Below, in pieces: positions 1-11,240 of a stretch of 64,000 nt of DNA (positions are counted from its first letter, which is position 1; each line of letters opens with the position of its first letter). The position numbers and the translations under genes are program-made. The notes beneath the pieces were generated by a model. It was not told the origin of the DNA, made no database searches, and saw nothing but the letters and a program-made list of their open reading frames with translations. The stretch is from Streptomyces fuscichromogenes (GTDB lineage Bacteria; Actinomycetota; Actinomycetes; Streptomycetales; Streptomycetaceae). The stretch covers positions 62,001 through 126,000 of the forward strand of contig NZ_BMML01000010.1 of NCBI RefSeq assembly GCF_014645815.1, in the 5' to 3' direction.

Positions 1-848
1 AAGACGGCGAGGCCGGAGCCGATCTGCTCCGGGATGGAGAACAGGTCCAGCTCGCTGCCCAGCTTGCGGTGGTCGCGCTTCTCGGCCTCGACGAGGAAGT
101 CCAGGTACTCCTTGAGCTCCTCCTTGGACGGCCAGGCGGTCCCGTAGATGCGCTGGAGCATCGGGTTCTTCTCGCTGCCGCGCCAGTAGGCGGCCGCGTT
201 GCGCATCAGCTTGAACGCCGGGATCAGACGGGTGGACGGCAGGTGCGGGCCGCGGCAGAGGTCCTTCCAGCACAGCTCGCCGGTCTTGGCGTCCAGGTTG
301 TCGTAGATCGTCAGCTCGCCGGCGCCGACCTCGACGTCCGCGCCGTCGTCCGAGGACGCCGAGCCCTTCAGACCGATCAGCTCCAGCTTGTACGGCTCGT
401 CCGCCAGCTCCTCGCGGGCCGCCTCGTCGGTGACCACGCGGCGGGAGAACTTCTGCCCCCGCTTCTGGATCTCCTGCATCTTCTTCTCGACGGCCTTGAG
501 ATCCTCCGGCGTGAACGGCTTGGCCACGTCGAAGTCGTAGTAGAAGCCGTCCTTGACCGGCGGGCCGATGCCCAGCTTGGCCTCGGGGAAGAGCTCCTGG
601 ACGGCCTGGGCCATGACGTGCGCGGTGGAGTGGCGCAGGATGTTGAGGCCGTCCTCGGAGGAGATCTCGACGCCCTCGACGGTCTCGCCGTCCCGTACTT
701 CGTACGCGAGGTCCCTGAGCTCACCGGCCACCCGGACGGCGATGACCGAGCGCTCGCCGGTGAAGAGCTCGGCGGCCGTAGTGCCCGTCGTCACCACGCG
801 CTCGTCCCGCTCGGAATCGCGTTGGATGATCACACGGACGTCTGACAC
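1..848 (-). CDS. thrS: threonine--tRNA ligase, N-terminal part (runs off left edge)
   Basis: Cytosolic class II aminoacyl-tRNA synthetase that charges tRNA-Thr. The first 282 residues are visible and the catalytic C-terminus lies beyond base 1. The start is a GTG at 848 with an AGGAG-type ribosome site six bases upstream. The N-terminus carries a TGS-like fold, followed by the HSTAHVMAQA segment typical of the ThrRS/AlaRS editing domain, then GFYYDFD and the CRGPHLPST segment before the catalytic core. Nothing unusual is seen, and there is no T-box-like leader in the roughly 100 bases upstream. It is convergent with nothing in the window and is followed upstream by an unrelated minus-strand operon. 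Confidence 0.95.
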   Translation of the reverse strand, partial: MSDVRVIIQRDSERDERVVTTGTTAAELFTGERSVIAVRVAGELRDLAYEVRDGETVEGVEISSEDGLNILRHSTAHVMAQAVQELFPEAKLGIGPPVKDGFYYDFDVAKPFTPEDLKAVEKKMQEIQKRGQKFSRRVVTDEAAREELADEPYKLELIGLKGSASSDDGADVEVGAGELTIYDNLDAKTGELCWKDLCRGPHLPSTRLIPAFKLMRNAAAYWRGSEKNPMLQRIYGTAWPSKEELKEYLDFLVEAEKRDHRKLGSELDLFSIPEQIGSGLAV

Positions 849-958
849 CGGTCTCTCCTGACTGAAGGTGGGTGCGGCGCCATACCAGGAGCGCGCGCAT
901 TACGGGATCGTACCGACCCCGGCCCTCCGTCCGCGAAACGGTTACCGACAGTCCCCGG

Positions 959-2194
959 TCAGTCGCAGTCGTCGCCGGTGCACGCCTCCTCGAAGAAGTC
1001 GAGATTCTCCTGGAGGGACTTCATCAGCCGGTCCCGCTCGGCCTCCTCCACCTGGACCGGCGCGACCCCGTAGGCACCGGTCAGCCGCCGGAAGCCGCCC
1101 CGGCTCTCCAGCCGCCCGTGCAGCCGCACCGGGAGTCCGACGAGGTGGGCCTGCCCGGCGATCCGGTAGTCCTCCTCGTCGAGGGTGACCCGGACGTACG
1201 GCACCTCGGCGCCGGCGATCACCCGCAGCCGTACCGCGCCGTCACCGCGCGGCTCCGAGCGGCGCATCCGCACCACGGTGCCGGTGACCCGGACCGCGAC
1301 GGAGGGTTCGTCGCGCAGATAGCGGGCGCCGGCCTCGCGCAGCACGGCCAGGTCGCCGGGTGAGAACTCGACGGGCTCGGTGGTGGCCGCGCAGTCGTCG
1401 GGGACCCCGGCGGCCGGCGCCCACTCGACGGAGATCCGGGCGCCTTCGGTGCCGCGTACGAGGGTGACCAGGGCGTCGGTCAGCTCCCGGCTCACGCCCG
1501 CCTCGACGGCTCCGTCGAAGGCGTCCATGCCGCCGGTGGCCCGCTGGTAGTCGATGGCCTCGCGGGCCGCGTACAGGGCCTGGTGCAGGCGTACGGCGAG
1601 CGGCCGGCCGGTGCCGACCGGCACGAAGGCGGTCAGGCCGCGGCCGCCCTCCGCCGAGCCGACGAGGACGGACTCCAGCAGGGCGGCGGCCGCGCGCCGG
1701 TGCCGGGCGCCGTAGTACCCGGCACGCGCGCGGGTGGCGAGCGCGCCGGCCAGCAGGGTCTGCCGGGCCGCGGTGCGCAGTTGCTCCTCGACCGTCCAGG
1801 ACGCGGTGTCGGCCGGTCCGCCCGGGACATCCCGCCACCAGCGGATCTCGTCACTGGGCACGGCGAGCCCGACCAGCACCTCGCGCGCGGCGGGCGTACC
1901 GCTGCGCACCAGAGCCGTGAGCGCCTCCCCGAGCAGGTCGTCGCTGTCCGGGAAGGCGCGGCTCTCGGGTACCAGCAGGCTGGTGCCGGTGCTGCCCGGC
2001 CCGGGTGGGGTCCAGCGGCCGTAGCGGCCCGGCGCTCCCCCGCGCCGCTGCCAGCCGTGCCGCCGCAGCAGGGCACCGAGCACGGCCGGGTCGACCTCGG
2101 CGGGCTCGGGCGGACGGCTCCAGTGGGGCCCGTGGAGGTCGTCGGGATGCGGCCGGACCTCCCGCAGCTGCTCGTCGTACGGACGGTGCCTCAT
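959..2194 (-). CDS. conserved hypothetical protein with C-terminal OB-fold-like segment
   Basis: A 411-residue protein that I do not recognise as a named family. No signal peptide or membrane span is visible. The N-terminal two thirds are Arg/Ala-rich and probably helical. Roughly residues 310-400 alternate beta strands with short loops (VAVRVTGTVVRM, then VRLRVIAG, then LPVRLHGRLES), which resembles an OB-fold. Its ATG overlaps the TGA of the upstream DUF4365 gene (ATGA at 2191-2194), so the two are translationally coupled and probably work together. The C-terminus ends in acidic and Cys residues (CTGDDCD). Function is unknown. Confidence 0.75.
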   Translation of the reverse strand: MRHRPYDEQLREVRPHPDDLHGPHWSRPPEPAEVDPAVLGALLRRHGWQRRGGAPGRYGRWTPPGPGSTGTSLLVPESRAFPDSDDLLGEALTALVRSGTPAAREVLVGLAVPSDEIRWWRDVPGGPADTASWTVEEQLRTAARQTLLAGALATRARAGYYGARHRRAAAALLESVLVGSAEGGRGLTAFVPVGTGRPLAVRLHQALYAAREAIDYQRATGGMDAFDGAVEAGVSRELTDALVTLVRGTEGARISVEWAPAAGVPDDCAATTEPVEFSPGDLAVLREAGARYLRDEPSVAVRVTGTVVRMRRSEPRGDGAVRLRVIAGAEVPYVRVTLDEEDYRIAGQAHLVGLPVRLHGRLESRGGFRRLTGAYGVAPVQVEEAERDRLMKSLQENLDFFEEACTGDDCD

Positions 2195-2757
2195 GGTCGT
2201 CCTCCCGTCCCGACCCGCGTCATGATCTCGCAGAGCGCCCGGTCGTCGAAGATGCGCGAGGTCGGGATCCGCACGGTGGTGCGGTGCCGGCCGGTGATCG
2301 GGTGCCCTGCCAGGTTGACCCAGTAGCAGCAGTGGCGCAGATCGAGCCGGTCGTGGCTGGCGCGCAGCCAGTCGTCCTGGGAGCGCGGGACCAGCATCAC
2401 CACCAGGATCTTGTGCACCGACACCGGTGTGCGGGCGAGCTTGCGCAGGTGGTCGTTGTCGAGCGTGAAGGAGAAGAAACGTCCCGGCGGGTTGGGCGCG
2501 ATCTGGTACGTGCACTTGAGCTGCACCTTTATGGTCACCTCGTCGTCGACGGTGTGTCCGGGCGAGCCATGGCTGACGTGCCAGTCGATGCCGTTGTCCG
2601 GGAACGGCTGCGAGAGCGAGCAGCCGGCCGCCGCCGCGACGGCGTGCAGATAGCCCACCTGCAGTGTCTCCATGCAGGCGGTGGTCGCGAGCGTGCCGCG
2701 ATGGGGGCCCGTGCGTTCGGGCAGCAGCCCGCCCCGCTCGGGCTGCGCTATCGCCAT
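2191..2757 (-). CDS. DUF4365 domain-containing protein
   Basis: A 188-residue cytosolic protein. The segment PFPDNGIDWHVSHG followed by VTIKVQLKCTYQ fits the DUF4365 family, which is usually placed near restriction-endonuclease-like folds: an acidic residue in GIDW and a QLK motif on the next strand. That fold assignment is family knowledge, not proven here. The ATG at 2757 was chosen because residues upstream of it are not of this family. It is the first gene of a two-gene operon with the 411-residue protein, with a 4-base ATGA overlap. It is divergent from the DnaQ-like exonuclease across about 170 bases. Confidence 0.75.
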   Translation of the reverse strand: MAIAQPERGGLLPERTGPHRGTLATTACMETLQVGYLHAVAAAAGCSLSQPFPDNGIDWHVSHGSPGHTVDDEVTIKVQLKCTYQIAPNPPGRFFSFTLDNDHLRKLARTPVSVHKILVVMLVPRSQDDWLRASHDRLDLRHCCYWVNLAGHPITGRHRTTVRIPTSRIFDDRALCEIMTRVGTGGRP

Positions 2758-2925
2758 GGCCAACAGCCTTCCCAGCCAAGAGTTTCCCCGTGACGGGCCG
2801 CTGAACTGCAAAGACCCGCACTCCTGTTGTGTCCTTCCGGCGTACGTCGCAAACGGCCCGGGTATCACCAAACAGGCAGAAGACGGAACGTCACCTGCCG
2901 TGGGTGAACGAGGAGTTGTATTGGC

Positions 2926-3651
2926 ATGACGTGCTGGTACGAGGGGCCCTTGGCGGCCTTCGACACGGAGACCACGGGCGTGGACGTGGAGACCGACCGC
3001 ATCGTGTCCGCCGCGGTCGTCGTCCAGGACGCCCCGGGCACCCGCCCCCGGGTGACCCGCTGGCTGGTCAACCCGGGCGTGCCGGTGCCGGAAGCGGCGA
3101 CGGCGGTGCACGGGCTGACGGACGAACACCTGCAGCGCAACGGCCGTTGGCCGGCGCCGGTGATGTACGAGATAGCCGAGGAACTGGCCGAGCACGCGGC
3201 GATGCACCGCCCGTTGGTGGTGATGAACGCGCCGTTCGATCTGACGCTGCTGGACCGCGAGTTGCGGCGGCACCGGGCGTCCGCGCTGGACCGCTGGTTC
3301 GAGGCGAGCCCGCTGCTCGTCCTCGACCCCCGGGTCCTGGACAAACATCTGGACCGCTACCGCAAGGGCCGCCGCACCCTGACCGACCTGTGCGCGCACT
3401 ACGAGGTCACCCTCGAAGGCGCGCACGACGCGGGCGCGGACGCGCTCGCGTCCCTGGAGGTCGTACGGGCGCTGGGCCGTCGTTTCGCGGCCCGGCTGGA
3501 GCGTCTGACCCCGGCCGAGCTGCACACCCTGCAGACGACCTGGCACGCGGCGCAGGCGCGGGGTCTGCAGGCGTGGTTCAACCGCAGCGGCACACCGGAG
3601 ACGGTGAACCCGGACTGGCCGTTGCGGCCGGAACTGCCGACGGCGGCGTGA
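2926..3651 (+). CDS. DnaQ-like 3'-5' exonuclease (DEDDh family)
   Basis: A 241-residue stand-alone exonuclease of the DnaQ/RNase T superfamily. Motif I is FDTETTG (Asp13, Glu15), motif II lies in NAPFD (Asp105), and motif III is HDAGAD (His167, Asp172), so the full DEDDh set is present. The enzyme would remove nucleotides from 3' ends in DNA repair or nucleic acid turnover. It is not fused to a polymerase or a BRCT domain. A GAGGAG ribosome site lies about ten bases before the ATG. Its 3' end overlaps the convergent MarR-type gene by 74 bases. Confidence 0.9.
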   Translation: MTCWYEGPLAAFDTETTGVDVETDRIVSAAVVVQDAPGTRPRVTRWLVNPGVPVPEAATAVHGLTDEHLQRNGRWPAPVMYEIAEELAEHAAMHRPLVVMNAPFDLTLLDRELRRHRASALDRWFEASPLLVLDPRVLDKHLDRYRKGRRTLTDLCAHYEVTLEGAHDAGADALASLEVVRALGRRFAARLERLTPAELHTLQTTWHAAQARGLQAWFNRSGTPETVNPDWPLRPELPTAA

Positions 3652-4084
3652 CGGACGGGGCGCCGGTGCCGGCGCCCCGTTCCGATGTCACCAGGTGCCG
3701 GCGCAGCAGCGCCCGCGCCGTGCTCTCGGCGCCCGTGAAACGGGCGCGTCCCGCGTCGGTCAGGGTGACCTCGACCGTCCTGCGGTCGGCGGCCCGGCGA
3801 TCGCGTTCGACGAGTCCGGCCGCCTGGAGCCCCTTCAGGAGGAAGGACATCCGGTTTCCCGGTTCCCGGAGGATCGCGGTCAGCCGGGCCACGGGCATGG
3901 GCGCGGGCACGGGTCCACCGCCGGTTTCGGCTTCGGCTTCGGCTTCGGCCAGGGCGCCGAGGACGAGGTAGTCGTGGAGCGACAGGCCGTGCTGTGCCCG
4001 CAGCTCACCGTGGAGGAGACCCAGCGTCCGCAGGACGGGCGGGGGCTGCTGCCGGGTGGTGTCCGACGGACCGCGGTCGATCAT
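3578..4084 (-). CDS. MarR-like winged-helix transcriptional regulator
   Basis: A 168-residue protein with a MarR-type winged helix. LSLHDYLVLGALAEA is followed by a recognition segment (PVARLTAILREPGNRMSFLL) and the wing AAGLVERDRRAADRRTVEVTLTDAG. A run of alternating Glu/Ala (EAEAEAE), coded by a short GCTTCG repeat near 3927, interrupts the domain, and the C-terminal 30 residues are low-complexity Ser/Pro. ATG 4084 is preferred to the longer upstream ATG at 4288 because the family similarity begins there. It is divergent from the 2-oxoglutarate dehydrogenase E1 gene, which is a likely target. The ligand is unknown. Confidence 0.8.
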   Translation of the reverse strand: MIDRGPSDTTRQQPPPVLRTLGLLHGELRAQHGLSLHDYLVLGALAEAEAEAETGGGPVPAPMPVARLTAILREPGNRMSFLLKGLQAAGLVERDRRAADRRTVEVTLTDAGRARFTGAESTARALLRRHLVTSERGAGTGAPSVTPPSAVPAATASPGSPSPVCRCG

Positions 4085-4407
4085 CTTCGTCCCCAGGGGT
4101 GGATCCTCCGGCCGCGGGTCCGCGACCGGACACTCACAACCGCATCCCGTTCGGCACCGATCGCCCACCGGGTGGACGGAAGGCCCTCGGATCAGGACAC
4201 GGCCCGGTCCCCCGCGCGCGCCGGCCGGTGTCCAGGTGTCCCGGTCTCCCGGTCTCCCGATGTCCCGATGTGAGGCCGATGTGGCCATGGGGACCGTCCG
4301 TCCCCGCGCTCCACGCGTTCTAGCGTCGAGAGTCCGACGCGGTCAGGCGGCCGCCGGGCCGCGCCGGGAACCGAGGGCTCCACACAGGGAAGAAGGCGTT
4401 CCGTGCC
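4085..4407. promoter_or_regulatory. divergent intergenic region between MarR gene and 2-oxoglutarate dehydrogenase E1
   Basis: This 323-base spacer has no gene. It contains a degenerate 8-base tandem repeat at 4232-4271 and a possible -10 element TAGCGT at 4321-4326, about 80 bases before the E1 start. A MarR operator would be expected here, but no clean palindrome was seen. Confidence 0.4.
4232..4271. repeat. degenerate 8-bp tandem repeat
   Basis: Five consecutive 8-base units read CCAGGTGT, CCCGGTCT twice, then CCCGATGT twice. The array lies between the divergent MarR and 2-oxoglutarate dehydrogenase genes. It may be slippage-prone spacer DNA or overlapping half-sites. Confidence 0.6.
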
Positions 4408-7203
<2,796 letters not shown>

Positions 7204-7233
7204 CGCCCTGGGCTGCGCGGCGGCCGGCGGCCG

Positions 7234-7638
7234 TCAGGCGCTCGTGACGGTCCGTCCCGGCATCGGCTCCGCGAGCTCCGCCCGCCAGGCCGGCGAGCCG
7301 AACGGGCCCGCGAAGTACTGGGTCTCGTGCACCACCCGCTCGTCGGCGAACTCCATGATGCTCACCGAGTACGACGGCACCCCGTCATAGGTGATGACGC
7401 ATTCGCTCACCCACGTCTGCGCGTGGCCGGTGATCCGCAGGACGGTGAAGTGACGGTCGGCCGGATGCCCGCCGCGTTGCGCCGCGATCGTCTCGCGAGG
7501 CCGGAAACGCTCACCGGACTGCGGGTAGTCGAGGATCGCGTCCGCGGCGTAGAGGGCGTGCTCGGCTTCGACGTCCCCGCGCTCCGAGGCCCGCCAGTGC
7601 TCCTCGATCGCGGCCCTGATCCGGGAGTCAGCATCCAT
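7234..7638 (-). CDS. nuclear transport factor 2-like (SnoaL-fold) protein
   Basis: A 134-residue protein of the NTF2/SnoaL-like superfamily: an N-terminal helix (IRAAIEEHWRASERGD), the EHALYAADAILDYPQSGERF strand-helix segment, and curved-sheet strands ending in ETQYFAGPFGSPAWRAE. Members are either small-molecule isomerases or cyclases, or ligand-binding proteins, and no catalytic Asp/His set can be assigned here. The gene is convergent with the E1 gene. The sequence just before the ATG forms a perfect 9-base hairpin whose loop holds the purine-rich ribosome site. Confidence 0.75.
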   Translation of the reverse strand: MDADSRIRAAIEEHWRASERGDVEAEHALYAADAILDYPQSGERFRPRETIAAQRGGHPADRHFTVLRITGHAQTWVSECVITYDGVPSYSVSIMEFADERVVHETQYFAGPFGSPAWRAELAEPMPGRTVTSA

Positions 7639-7663
7639 GGCACCGCCCTTCCGTGGCGGTGCC
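7639..7663 (-). promoter_or_regulatory. hairpin with the ribosome binding site in its loop
   Basis: On the minus strand GGCACCGCC and GGCGGTGCC are perfect 9-base complements separated by ACGGAAG. The GGAAG in the loop is the only plausible Shine-Dalgarno element for the NTF2-like gene, and the right arm abuts the ATG. This could modulate translation initiation. Confidence 0.5.
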
Positions 7664-7749
7664 AGCCTAGGCACTTCCGCCGCGCCCGGCCGACGGGCAG
7701 GCGGGCGCGGCCCTGCCGGGTCCACCGTTCGGCCGGATCACGGGACGAC

Positions 7750-7779
7750 AAAAAGACCGGTCCGCATCAGGCGGACCGG
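7750..7779 (-). terminator. intrinsic terminator of tRNA-Val
   Basis: On the minus strand a perfect 9-base stem (CCGGTCCGC / GCGGACCGG) with a 5-base loop is followed by TCTTTTTG. This is a textbook rho-independent terminator directly behind the tRNA 3' end. Confidence 0.85.
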
Positions 7780-7791
7780 CCTTCCCGGTGG

Positions 7792-7863
7792 TGGGCGATA
7801 CTGGGTTCGAACCAGTGACCTCTTCGGTGTGAACGAAGCGCTCTTCCACTGAGCTAATCGCCC
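7792..7863 (-). tRNA. tRNA-Val (anticodon CAC), copy 1
   Basis: A complete 72-base cloverleaf: acceptor GGGCGAT/ATCGCCC, anticodon stem CTTCG/CGAAG enclosing loop TTCACAC, and T-arm GGTTCGAACC. The 3' CCA is encoded (7789-7791). It differs by one base in the D-loop region from the second copy at 15997-16068, which lacks the encoded CCA. Confidence 0.95.
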
Positions 7864-7876
7864 GGGAACGCAGTGA

Positions 7877-7906
7877 ACGATACAGGTACCGCCGGGTTCC
7901 GTTCAA
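7877..7906 (-). promoter_or_regulatory. promoter of tRNA-Val copy 1
   Basis: On the minus strand TTGAAC (-35, 7901-7906) and TATCGT (-10, 7877-7882) are separated by 18 bases and lie just upstream of the tRNA. The -35 overlaps the stop codon of the SRPBCC gene. Confidence 0.6.
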
Positions 7907-8349
7907 ACCGCTTGGAGGTGCCTGAGCAGTCCGCGTCGTCCGGAGCTCATCATCAGCCGGTGGTTGAGCCGGAAGAACGGCCGTCCCAGCAGGGCGAGTC
8001 GTCGCAGCAGCGGCTTGCCGACGTCGACGACCTGTTCGTAGCGCGCGAGGGTGCCGGTGCCGTCCGGGGTGATCGTCCACCGGGCCCAGCCCTCGATGTC
8101 ACCGGTCATCGAGATCTCCAGCACACCGGCGGCCGCGTCGCGCCGTGCCTCGCGTGCGGTGAACGCGAGGTCGTACGGGAGGAAGGAACGGACGGTGAGC
8201 TCGGCGGCGGAGTCGTCCAGCCGGTGCACCGAACGGACCTGGGGCCACCAGTGGGGGTATTCCTCCACCTTCCGCAGCGCCTCGTAGACGGTGCTGGACG
8301 GCACCGGGAGGGGCCACAGGCTGCGGAAGCGGTAGTGGTTCCAGTCCAT
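7903..8349 (-). CDS. SRPBCC (polyketide cyclase/START-like) family protein
   Basis: A 148-residue cytosolic helix-grip protein. FRSLWPLPVPSSTVYEALRKVEEYPHW is the typical opening of SRPBCC proteins, followed by WPQVRSVHRLDD, an amphipathic beta sheet and a long C-terminal helix (RRLALLGRPFFRLNHRLMMSSG). Such proteins bind hydrophobic ligands, and the ligand here is unknown. ATG 8349 was chosen. An in-frame ATG at 8394 would add 15 residues but sits next to a 14-base palindrome that looks like an operator rather than coding sequence. Confidence 0.75.
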   Translation of the reverse strand: MDWNHYRFRSLWPLPVPSSTVYEALRKVEEYPHWWPQVRSVHRLDDSAAELTVRSFLPYDLAFTAREARRDAAAGVLEISMTGDIEGWARWTITPDGTGTLARYEQVVDVGKPLLRRLALLGRPFFRLNHRLMMSSGRRGLLRHLQAV

Positions 8350-8378
8350 GGCCGCAGTCTGTCGCAGACCCTGCGTCT

Positions 8379-8392
8379 GAGTACGCGTACTC
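8379..8392. promoter_or_regulatory. 14-bp perfect palindrome upstream of the SRPBCC gene
   Basis: GAGTACGCGTACTC reads identically on both strands and lies 30 bases before the chosen start. It could be a repressor operator or a chance palindrome. No regulator gene adjoins it. Confidence 0.4.
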
Positions 8393-8472
8393 ATGCCCGT
8401 ACGAAGTGACCTGGCCCACACTCGTCGGTACGAGCGCCGCCGCCCGTGCGACGGCGCTCCCCCTCCCACCTG

Positions 8473-11211
8473 CTACGACGGCATCCGGTCGCCGAGCAGG
8501 GCCAGGTTCTCGATGGCGGCGAGCCCGTAGAGCGCGGTGTCGTTGGAGGACACCCAGCTCGCCTCGGCACCCGCGACGAGCGTGACCGGGCCGGAGAGCG
8601 GCTCGGTCTTCCACGGCGAGGACTCCGTGTACCCGTCGGAGCTGTAGAACTTCGTCCACGCGCGCGTGGCGAGCGCTGCGTCACCCGTCTGCACCGCGGC
8701 GTACGCGTCGAGCCGCGAGTGGCCCTGGAAGAGCAGCAGGGTGCCGAAGTTGGACCCGTAGCGTGCCGCCTGTTCCGTCTTGGTGGCGTTGAAATAGCGG
8801 CAGTAGTCGAAGTAGACGTCGTTGAACTCCGGCATGTCGATCAAGTAGATGAGTTCGGCGCAGAGTTCGTTGAGGCCGAAGACGGCCGAGAGGTGCGAGA
8901 CCGAGACGACCGGGGTGGTCGCCGTGGCGAACTCGCCGGTGTCCAGGTCGTACAGCCCGCTGCCCTGGACGAAGCCGTTGGGCTGGGCGGCGATGCCCGC
9001 CATGGTGGACAGGACGCGGGCCTTGGCCTTCTCCCACTTCGGGCCCTTGCGCTCCCACTCGGTCAGCCAGGCCGACACCAGACCGCTCCAGTCGGTGCCG
9101 AAGCCGATGGACAGGGCGTGCCGGTCGGGCGTGTACGGGTCGGTGCGGACCTTGCGCTGCGGGTCGAGGACGAGGAAGGTCTCGTCGGAGTCGACGTTCG
9201 CGGCCATCAGGTCGCCGACGCGTTCGTCGCCGGTGAGGAAGTAGTAGAAGCGCCGGTAGGTGGTGTTGGAGATGCGCTGCTGCTTGGCGCTGTCCGCGTA
9301 GTGCTGGATGCCGTGCCGGGTGCCGAGGCCGGCCCACTGGCCGATGTGGTAGACGTCGACCTCGCCGGTGTGCCGGGTGAGCGCCTCCGCGAACCGGAAG
9401 ATGTCCGAGCGACCGCTTCTGAGGTACGCGTACCAGAGCCACAGGTCGGGCGAGAGCTCGGAGTTGTCCCAGGCGTAGCCGCCGACGTCGTACCGCCACT
9501 GGTGGCGCACGGTGTCGTAGGTGTGCATGAAGTCGCCGTAGTCCCAGAAGCCGTACCAACGGCGTTGCTCCACCTGGTCCTTGTAGTAGGTGAAGAGGAA
9601 GTCGAGATGGTCCTCGATCTTCGCCTTGGCGGCGGTGGAGCGGTCGGGCTCGGAGTAGAGGCCGGGGCCGAAGACCTTGGCCTTGATGAGCTGCTTCGGC
9701 GGGGCCGTGAGCTGCGGCAGCGCCCTCACGGCCGTGACCTGTTCGGCCAGGGCCTCCGCCGAGGGGGTCGACTCGTTGGCCCAGAAGAGGAGTTCGGAGG
9801 TGCGGGCGATGCCGTAGGGGGTGCCGAACTCCGGCTCGTAGTCCTCGTAGGTGATATTGAGGCCTTCGAGCTGTTCGGCGTACGTGTCCTGGCCCATGCC
9901 GTCGTGGTAGAAGCGCAGGTCCATCGGCTGGGCCTCGGGCGACCAGAGCCAGAGGGTGACCTCGGCCGTGTCGGTGTGGGCGTCCCGGATGTCGAGCTGG
10001 GCCGGGAACTTCTCCCAGAAGTCCCGCAGGCCGAAGGAGAGTCCGCCGCTCGCCCCGCCGACGTAACCGAAGCCGGAGGCCCGCTTGCCGCCGCCGGCCG
10101 CGATCCAGCCGTACCCCTTCCTGGTGCGCTTGCGCAGGGTGAAGCCGTCGGCGGAGAGCTGGGCGAGGGTGTAGTCGCCCCAGTGCGGGATGTACTGCAA
10201 CCGGGTCGTCACCCGCTGGTCCCAGGTGGCGGGGTCGGCCAGCTTCTGCCCCGCGTACTGGGCCGCCTGGACGGTCGCGCCCGGATCGCGGCGCAGGCCG
10301 GTGATGCCCTGGACCGCCTCCCGCAGCAGGCCGGTTCCCTCGCCGCCGATCCGCACGTGCCGGTCGTACGCCTCGTCGCGCATCGGCACGCTGAAGCGCA
10401 CGCCGAGCCCGCGGATGAAGTCACCGCTCGCCCTGCCCGGTTCCTGGGTGCCGTCGTAGGTGATCGTGTGGACCATCCGGAACGAGTCGGCGCCCGCGTA
10501 GAAGTAGAGCCGGATCGAGAACGGCAGCCAACTGCGGCTCCCCTTGCGGTGCTTGCCGTCGATGCGGACGACCGCGCGGACCGGGCCCTCCTGTTCGACG
10601 GTGACGGAGTCGATCGCGCCGTCGAAGCGCTCGGTTCTGACCTGGCCCTGGTCCTCGTCCTCGATCTCGGGCTGGCGGATGAGGACCAGCCGCCCGTTCC
10701 TGGCGATCTCCGTAGCACCCCGGGTGACGGACCTGACGAGCGTCGAGCCGTTCTTGCCGATCTTCACGGAGATCACGCCGGTCGACACGTCGATCGTGCC
10801 GCCGTGTTTGTCCACGGTGACCCGCTGGGCGGGGGCGGCCGGATCGCCGGCCGCGAGGGTGAGCTTGCCGTTGCCCGAACTGGCCGCGTGGGCGGTCCAC
10901 TTGAGGGAGCCGTCCGGCCAGTAGGCGAGCGGCCAGGACTGGACGGGCACGTCCTTGCCGTCCTCGTCGGTGAGCGCGAAGGTCTGGTCCTCCTGGAAGG
11001 CCCCCATCGGCCAGGGCACGCCGACGGTCGAGCCGGGCGCGGCGCCGAGGCCGCCGTCCTCCAGCCAGTCCAGGGTCACCGGGTCCGCGTCGGCGGCCTC
11101 GGCTCCGGGCGCGGCCTCGGCGTCCTTCGCCCCCAGCACCCAGCTGAACTGGGCGGCGGCGCCGGCCACGGCGGCCGCCTTGAGGAGGGACCTGCGGGGA
11201 ATGGGAGACAT
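8473..11211 (-). CDS. Tat-exported exo-rhamnogalacturonan lyase-like protein (PcRGLX/YetA family)
   Basis: A 912-residue secreted enzyme candidate. The first 33 residues form a Tat signal (PRRSLLKAAAVAG then AEAAP). The mature protein resembles the YetA/PcRGLX family of plant-cell-wall lyases: a beta-rich N-terminal domain (VPWPMGAFQ, LAYWPDGSLKW), a middle domain, and an aromatic alpha-helical barrel (WYGFWDYGDFMHTYD, YAWDNSELSPDLWLWYAYLRSG, HYIGQWAGLGTRHG-like stretches). The likely substrate is rhamnogalacturonan or a related acidic polysaccharide. That rests on family resemblance only. It is the last gene of the sugar-ABC/YesL operon, which supports oligosaccharide release followed by uptake. 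An AAGGA ribosome site precedes the ATG. Confidence 0.65.
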   Translation of the reverse strand: MSPIPRRSLLKAAAVAGAAAQFSWVLGAKDAEAAPGAEAADADPVTLDWLEDGGLGAAPGSTVGVPWPMGAFQEDQTFALTDEDGKDVPVQSWPLAYWPDGSLKWTAHAASSGNGKLTLAAGDPAAPAQRVTVDKHGGTIDVSTGVISVKIGKNGSTLVRSVTRGATEIARNGRLVLIRQPEIEDEDQGQVRTERFDGAIDSVTVEQEGPVRAVVRIDGKHRKGSRSWLPFSIRLYFYAGADSFRMVHTITYDGTQEPGRASGDFIRGLGVRFSVPMRDEAYDRHVRIGGEGTGLLREAVQGITGLRRDPGATVQAAQYAGQKLADPATWDQRVTTRLQYIPHWGDYTLAQLSADGFTLRKRTRKGYGWIAAGGGKRASGFGYVGGASGGLSFGLRDFWEKFPAQLDIRDAHTDTAEVTLWLWSPEAQPMDLRFYHDGMGQDTYAEQLEGLNITYEDYEPEFGTPYGIARTSELLFWANESTPSAEALAEQVTAVRALPQLTAPPKQLIKAKVFGPGLYSEPDRSTAAKAKIEDHLDFLFTYYKDQVEQRRWYGFWDYGDFMHTYDTVRHQWRYDVGGYAWDNSELSPDLWLWYAYLRSGRSDIFRFAEALTRHTGEVDVYHIGQWAGLGTRHGIQHYADSAKQQRISNTTYRRFYYFLTGDERVGDLMAANVDSDETFLVLDPQRKVRTDPYTPDRHALSIGFGTDWSGLVSAWLTEWERKGPKWEKAKARVLSTMAGIAAQPNGFVQGSGLYDLDTGEFATATTPVVSVSHLSAVFGLNELCAELIYLIDMPEFNDVYFDYCRYFNATKTEQAARYGSNFGTLLLFQGHSRLDAYAAVQTGDAALATRAWTKFYSSDGYTESSPWKTEPLSGPVTLVAGAEASWVSSNDTALYGLAAIENLALLGDRMPS

Positions 11212-11224
11212 GACCGTTCCTTTC

Positions 11225-11240
11225 CATGCGCTTGCTGGTC
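11225..11240. promoter_or_regulatory. second LacI-type operator-like site before the lyase gene
   Basis: The minus strand reads CCAGCAAGCGC at 11228-11238, an 11-base exact match to the operator-like site over the promoter of the same operon at 15068-15085. It sits just upstream of the lyase ribosome site, inside the 90-base gap after the YesL gene. It may mark an internal promoter or a roadblock. Confidence 0.5.
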
